From NCBI GenBank assembly GCA_029204225.1, contig CM055106.1, forward strand, positions 11,855,810 through 11,919,809: DNA of 64,000 nucleotides, given 5' to 3'. Shown piece by piece: positions 59,089-64,000 of the stretch (its first letter is position 1; each line of letters begins with the position of its first letter). Under the pieces are notes generated by a model. It was not told the DNA's origin. It was given only the letters and a program-made list of their open reading frames with translations, and did no database searches. A program made the position numbers and the translations under genes. Origin of the DNA: Diphasiastrum complanatum (lineage: Eukaryota; Streptophyta; Lycopodiopsida; Lycopodiales; Lycopodiaceae).

Positions 59089-60500
59089 TCATATCTGACA
59101 AGCTTTGCAAGGCCTTGAAATCTTGAGACCTGTGACAATGTCCTTTCTGCTCATGTCATACAGGCTCCGCATGTTCAAATGATACGTTCTTCTATGCCAG
59201 AGCTGATCTTCATTTTCTGAAGCATTTAATATGCTTTCAAAGTTGCTGATTATTTTGGCCTGGTAGAGATTTCCTTCTCTGCACCCGACCGTCAGCAACT
59301 TGTTTGTCGTCTTCTCGATCATACGGCAAGTGTTGCCGTCAAACAAAACTCGAATGCCTAGATCTGCCATCTTGGAGACAGATAGCAGATCCTTTATGAG
59401 TGAGGGCACATAGAGTGCTCCTAGTAGCTCTGCTTGGCCTGACAGAGTTCGTAGATGTAGAGAGTCGATGCCTTTGACATCGTGTCTGCTTCCATCGCCT
59501 AGAATCATTGCTCTGTCGTTTTTGAGTTCACAAAAGTTGATCAAGATCTTCTTGTTGCAGGCTATGTGAGATGTTGCTCCTGAATCGATGACTACATCAT
59601 AGTCGTGTTCAGAGTAGCTTGTCGAAGCTTCGTCGAGTATTGTGAAAGCTTCATCACCTCTTTTAGCATCCTTTGATGACTCTGCAACATTTGTCTTTTC
59701 AGTTTTGTTTTTTCTTTTTGGATTGAATCTGCAGTCGTATGTAGAATGCCCTTTCTTCTTGCAGTGCATGCAAGGTATTGCTGGATTGAACCAGCATTAG
59801 TTGGTCGTATGGCCTGGTTTGTGGCAACGATTGCAAGAAAAAGATTGTTGATTCAAGGACGCTTGTTTTTATTCTTCTTCTTTCCTTTCGTGAAGAAAGC
59901 CTTCTCTTGATCACTGCTTCCCTCTCCTTCGTCTCTCATCAGTCTCTCATCAGCAACAAGACTGACTGCTTTGTCGAATGTCATATCTGGTAGACTCAGT
60001 ATGAGCATTCTCAGCGGCTGATAGGATGTCAGTAGAGATTTCATGAAGTACATTAGCTGTTGTGGTGCTGGGACCTGGTGTTCCTGTCCTGATGTAGCGA
60101 GTTGAGAGAAGATCGTTTTGATCTTCTCAACGTGCTGATATAATTGGTTGTCATCCCATCGTATGGATTGCAACTAATTGTGAAGGTGCATGATTGAAGC
60201 TGTTGTCCTCACTTCATACTCTTGCTTTAATCTTTCTCACACTACATGGCTGCTTTCGTAGTCTTCAATCTGCATGAATAGATCTTCATTTATGGATGAA
60301 ACGATGATCGTCATTGCATGCTCATCCTTTCTGATCCATTCAGCTTTCCTCAGGTCTCCCTCTGGAGGCTGCACCTCTGAGAGCTCGGTCACCAGCCAGA
60401 TGCCTTCGTCCTTCAAGAGTGTTTTGATTTTGAATTTCCAGATTCTGTAATTTGCACCATCAAGACTGATTGCTACTTTGGTCTGGATTGTCGTAGCCAT
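59089..60500 (-). pseudogene. Copia gag, protease and pre-integrase
   Basis: Starts ATG at 60500 with LDGANYRIWKFKIKTLL (UBN2-type gag), 60173-59853 continues with NQLYQHVEKIKTIFSQLATS and LLTSYQPLRMLILSLP. Two zinc knuckles follow: the first (about 59790-59830) has an in-frame stop, the second CMHCKKKGHSTYDC is intact. Protease VVIDSGATSHIACNKK is intact at about 59560-59610, then QLWHRRTYHLNMRSLY and CKAC of the pre-integrase. R copy 4 cuts it at 59085. A few stops only, so fairly young. Confidence 0.9.
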
Positions 60501-60553
60501 ATTGTGTTGTCTGGAAGAATCACTGCTGGAATATCAGTAGTGATAACCTGTAG

Positions 60554-60565
60554 GCTCTGATACCA
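60554..60565 (-). promoter_or_regulatory. Primer-binding site of the copia element
   Basis: TGGTATCAGAGC on the minus strand, directly after an LTR end CGCAACA and 54 bases before the gag ATG. Confidence 0.88.
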
Positions 60566-61300
60566 TGTTGCGGAAGCTTTTTCTTGTTTCGTGTTCGTCC
60601 TCTCTTCCGATTCACGAACAATTTTCTGTCTTTGAATTTCCTTTTCATGCGGAAGCTCTTACGGGATCCCAGACACTCGACTACACATCAAAGAACATAT
60701 TTTATTCTAGCAATCAAGAGACACAGCACAAGGCCAAGGGATACATGAAATAGAGCGACTATATTGTCTGTTTGGTCTTAGAGCGAGATCGTCAGTGTCT
60801 CGTTCATTGGCGGAATGACTCTTTGCTCTTTTGCTTTGTTTTGTTCGTTGGCATACTTTCATGCACAACTATGGTATTTTTGCTTTATTACTCTATTCGC
60901 TACGCCTCTCTCTATTTCTTACAAATCTCTGTATTCACTATCTCTCTTCTTGGTTATGATCCAGAAAGGATCGTTTATACCTCCACTGTGTGGAGTTTAC
61001 AAGATAGCTAAACGTAGAATCACAAGACTAGTTAACGCTAATCAACTAGTTAGTTAATCTCCGTCATTGCTATTCGTTTCGGCTGGGCATGAAGCTCGTT
61101 GAGCTGCCAGCTGACAGCGCGTAAGATCTCTCTTTGTGTGTTCTCATTCTTTTTGTTTCTTTTTGTAGTTTTCGTTTTGTGTCCATTTTGTGCTTTGCGG
61201 TCCTGGAGGTGTATTTACGATTCACAATTGATTCGCAAATCATTCGTGCTTTGAGTCAAAGACACGTTGACTGTTGCGAATTGTTCTCGTTTGACCTTCA
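60566..61300 (-). repeat. 5' LTR of the copia element
   Basis: The inner end is TTCCGCAACA at 60566 (minus strand). A GGTATAAACG promoter box lies at about 60974-60981. The outer end is not fixed; 61300 is an estimate. Confidence 0.5.
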
Positions 61301-62189
61301 TGTCTTGTTCGTGCTGTGACATAGTTGCAGGAGTTCACCATTTCTAACAAGGATCATGATATCCGTTGCAAATGGGACATCACGATGGATAGTATAACGC
61401 TGCGACTGAGACGTGTCTGTGGAAGACATGATGAAAAAAGATAGAAACTGAAAGTAATAGGCGCAAGTGTATATCAAATAATAGTACCAAAAGTTTTGAA
61501 GGCTTTGGTCACTAGAATAATCGACAAGAGCTTTGCTAGCACAAGTGAGGAATTTGGAGGGTGCATTACACAAAATACTAGTTTGGCTGATCAATTATGA
61601 ACAAAAATATGTAGGCTTGTTCAGTACAGTGAAAATAGGCTAAAAAAATCTCGACGAAGGTTTTTGAGGTTCTGAAGCCATCCGACGAACGTTTTCCAGG
61701 TCTGGCGAAGGATGAACCTTCGCCCAAGAAGGTCCTTCACCCAAGTACTGTCATAAATGCAACTTTCAGGCTCTAAACCTATAGCCAACCTAATTTTGAC
61801 ATTTTAAGACCATCTAGCATGTCAGCGAAGGTTTCTGAGGAGAGTAAGGTGCTCGATGAAGGTTCCAAAAATGGTATATTGCTGATCATTCGCCTAACTC
61901 AAAAATAGGTACTTTTTCAAAAAAAAGAACCTTTGCCCAAGTCAATATAGATATATTTGAAGTAGATGTACAATTTGAAAGTTTAGCAAAGATTTCCAAT
62001 ATTGTATAGGCAACATATGACCGAAATAGTGATTTTATAAGTCATTTTCCATCAAAAATTATCTTTTTGAAAATACTTTCCTTCCTCTTTTTCCATTCTG
62101 ATGACTTTTCTGACTTTTGCTCATCAGTCTTTCCTCATTTTTTCTTTTTTTCTTTTTCATCTTTTTTTATTGTCTTTTCCAAACGAAGT
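61301..62189. other. Unassigned, with GAAGGTT motifs and a pyrimidine tract
   Basis: At 61650-61940 the motif CGAAGGTT or CCTTCGCCCAAG recurs six or more times on both strands. 62060-62175 is almost all pyrimidine on the plus strand. No gene; the 98-residue frame at 61298-61594 is not recognised. Confidence 0.35.
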
Positions 62190-63065
62190 TAACAATTAGA
62201 TAGTGAAAAACAAAAAATGAAAACAAATAAAAAAATCATTTGGATCATGCTTGTTGAACTAGCGGAGCAGGCTGCCAAAAGTTGCGTAATTGGTTGCCAT
62301 TCACAGGAATCTGCTAATAATATTTTCATAGAGAAACTTGGCCATAGATTTCCCATCAGCAACTTTGACAGCTTTGGCTTCAACCCACTTGTTCATATAA
62401 TCGGTTGCTACGATAATGTATCGGGCCTGAGATCCTCACGCAGTAGGATGAATAGGACCAACATAATCTAGTCCCCATTTTTCAAATGGCGCTTGCGATA
62501 AAACTGGATGTAAGGCTTCATAGTTCTATTTAGTAGGTCGTCGTGCTCGCTGGCAAAAATCACATGTCTGAATATAATTTTCTATGTTCTTATGAAGCAT
62601 AGGCCACCAACAACCTGATTGAAAAAGTTTGCAAACAGTAATATCTGTAGAGAAGTGTCCTCCGCCCATGCCATCATGCGAAAACGTGATTAAATCTGGT
62701 ATTTCATGTGGAAAAACACATCTATGGAATATCATCTGATCCATGACGATACAATTGTCCTACAGTCAATTGATAAGGTTGAGCCTTATGAATCAATTGC
62801 CTCTTCTGTACTTTTGTGAAAGAGTCATTCGATTGTCCTAGCATCAGGTACTCAACAATATCTGCTGCCCACTCAGGTACTACTTCTACATAGAATATTG
62901 CAGTGTCCGGTAATTCATCATCCACCTCAGTATTAATTGGTGCGGATTATATTTGTGAAACGTGGTCGGCTAGATAATGTTGCTTCCTCTTTCGAACCAC
63001 AATTCGAAAATCAAATTCAGTCAATAATATTAAAAATTGTAAAACATATCTATCATCTGTTGTTA
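62190..63065 (-). pseudogene. Ty3/gypsy RNase H end and integrase N-half
   Basis: From 63065 down: YVLQFLILLTEFDFRIVVRK and YLADHVSQI close RNase H; the spacer MDDELPDTAIFYVEVVPEWA follows; the integrase zinc finger is intact (HDGMGGGHFS, then CDFCQRARRP) at 62526-62744; then the core APFEKWGLDYVGPI (first Asp) and YIIVATDYMNKWVEAKAV, with stops, to about 62190. It is the same family as 23310-23764 and complements it. Its 5' side is cut by the copia LTR at 63068. Confidence 0.88.
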
Positions 63066-63067
63066 AT

Positions 63068-63885
63068 GTTTGGGGGATCCTACCCATGTAAATATTTTGT
63101 ACATATCCAAGGTATGTGAATTGAGCACATATCCTTGTAGAATAGGGTGAGTTTGGGTTAGATAGATCAAATTCCAATGACATGCATAGAGTCTAGTTGG
63201 TCTAGTATGATATGCAATAATGTTGACAATGTCTAGTTTGACATGCATATAGAGATTCACATGGAATTGGTCAATTATGACCTTGTAGAAACTCGAGCCA
63301 CAATAAATGCATAATGTCCTAAGTTTCCATAGTGACATGCAAAGCATGCAATCACTCTAATGGACACATGCATGTAGATTTGTACATGGCTAGTTGAGAA
63401 ATTGCCATTTGGAGAAAGTAGGTAGAAGTTAGGTGCAACCTGTGCATGCTAGCAGTTAGGTGTCAAGATAATAGTTGTTTGCACTAGGATGTGCATTGAA
63501 TGCAAGGAGTACCATGAATTTTGGCTCTCCTATATATGTACATATCATTCTCATTCACAAAGTAATGAAGAACCAAAGTTTTGTAGCTATCTCATGGCTT
63601 GGTTGGATCTAAACTGTTTTTTTTTGTTATCTCTCTAGCTCTCTCTCTCTAACTCATGTTGAAGATAATGCTTATGCATTGTAATCTTGTACTTTTAATC
63701 ATTCTTTGATTCATTGCTATCATAGTCTATTGATTAGCATGCTAGATTGTGAATTAGCCATATCTTCTGAACTAGATCTTGTTGAACAATCTAGAATCAA
63801 GGTACTATGCCAATCACAAAGCTTAATCAAGATCAGTCACTCTTGTGGACATTCCCCACATGTGTGAATTCTGGAATTTTCAACA
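63068..63885 (+). repeat. 5' LTR of a copia element running off the window
   Basis: Starts TGTTTGGGGGATCC (start uncertain by a few bases), has a TATATAT box at 63531-63537 in CTCCTATATATGTAC, and ends TTTTCAACA at 63885, one base before a perfect primer site. The second half matches 26617-27180. It inserted into the gypsy pol to its left. Confidence 0.75.
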
Positions 63886-63897
63886 TGGTATCAGAGC
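63886..63897 (+). promoter_or_regulatory. Primer-binding site of the copia element at the window end
   Basis: TGGTATCAGAGC, a perfect initiator-Met tRNA site. The remaining 103 bases are the start of the leader; gag would lie beyond the window. Confidence 0.92.
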
Positions 63898-64000
63898 CTC
63901 ATTAAGCTTTGCATGCTAATTTCCCTGATAGTACAAGAAATTGAGAGATAAACAAGCAAAAAAACAGTTTTTCACCTTTTCTAACATTTCTCTGAAGTAT

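Overview
The window is nuclear DNA of a land plant with a repeat-rich genome. The evidence is a spliced alpha-expansin gene with conserved intron positions, a fragment of a plant-type mitochondrial pyruvate dehydrogenase E2 gene, and wall-to-wall Ty1/copia and Ty3/gypsy relics. The mix of old, mutually nested retroelements and very few genes would suit a fern, lycophyte or gymnosperm better than a compact angiosperm genome, but the sequence does not settle this.

Layout. 1-2.7 kb: decayed copia element (+). 2.9-10.4 kb: two gypsy pol regions head to tail on the minus strand, the second with gag, protease, RT, RNase H and a 5' LTR. 10.4-13.4 kb: unresolved AT-rich stretch ending in a purine tract and an LTR-like block. 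13.4-14.8 kb: gypsy gag (-), a sister of the gag at 56-57.8 kb (+). 16.3-17.1 kb: GC-richer stretch of unknown nature. 19.5-20.5 kb: the longest unrecognised ORF (-). 20.9-23.3 kb: 5' end of a gypsy element (-) with LTR, primer site, leader and gag start, lying against a gypsy integrase (+). 24.3-26.7 kb: 3' and 5' halves of copia pol facing each other. 29.4-31.2 kb: the only gene that looks functional, an alpha-expansin in three exons (262 aa). 33.6-36.7 kb: decayed unidentified coding region (-) carrying a foldback MITE. 37.1-41.1 kb: gypsy integrase (-) fused to copia pol (+), then another LTR and primer site.

42.2-47.1 kb is the most unusual part. A pyruvate dehydrogenase E2 fragment abuts a family of moderately repeated sequence, here called R. 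R has four copies in the window (42.7, 43.4-44.5, 46.0-47.1 and 58.2-59.1 kb), over 90 percent alike by eye and so younger than the retroelements. Copies 2 and 3 face each other as arms of about 1.1 kb. Each inner end carries a 69-bp minisatellite, and between them lies the remnant of a transposase-like protein with a LIIDGMDQ motif. This is best read as a foldback-type DNA transposon, later hit by a copia fragment and a SINE.

47.5-49.9 kb: two copia fragments (+). 50-54.5 kb: non-coding, with a long CT microsatellite and several duplications. 54.5-57.8 kb: gypsy leader, gag and protease (+). 59.1-61.3 kb: copia gag, protease and 5' LTR (-). 62.2-63.1 kb: gypsy pol (-), cut by the 5' LTR of a copia element (+) that runs off the window end with an intact primer site. 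No rRNA, tRNA gene or CRISPR array was seen.
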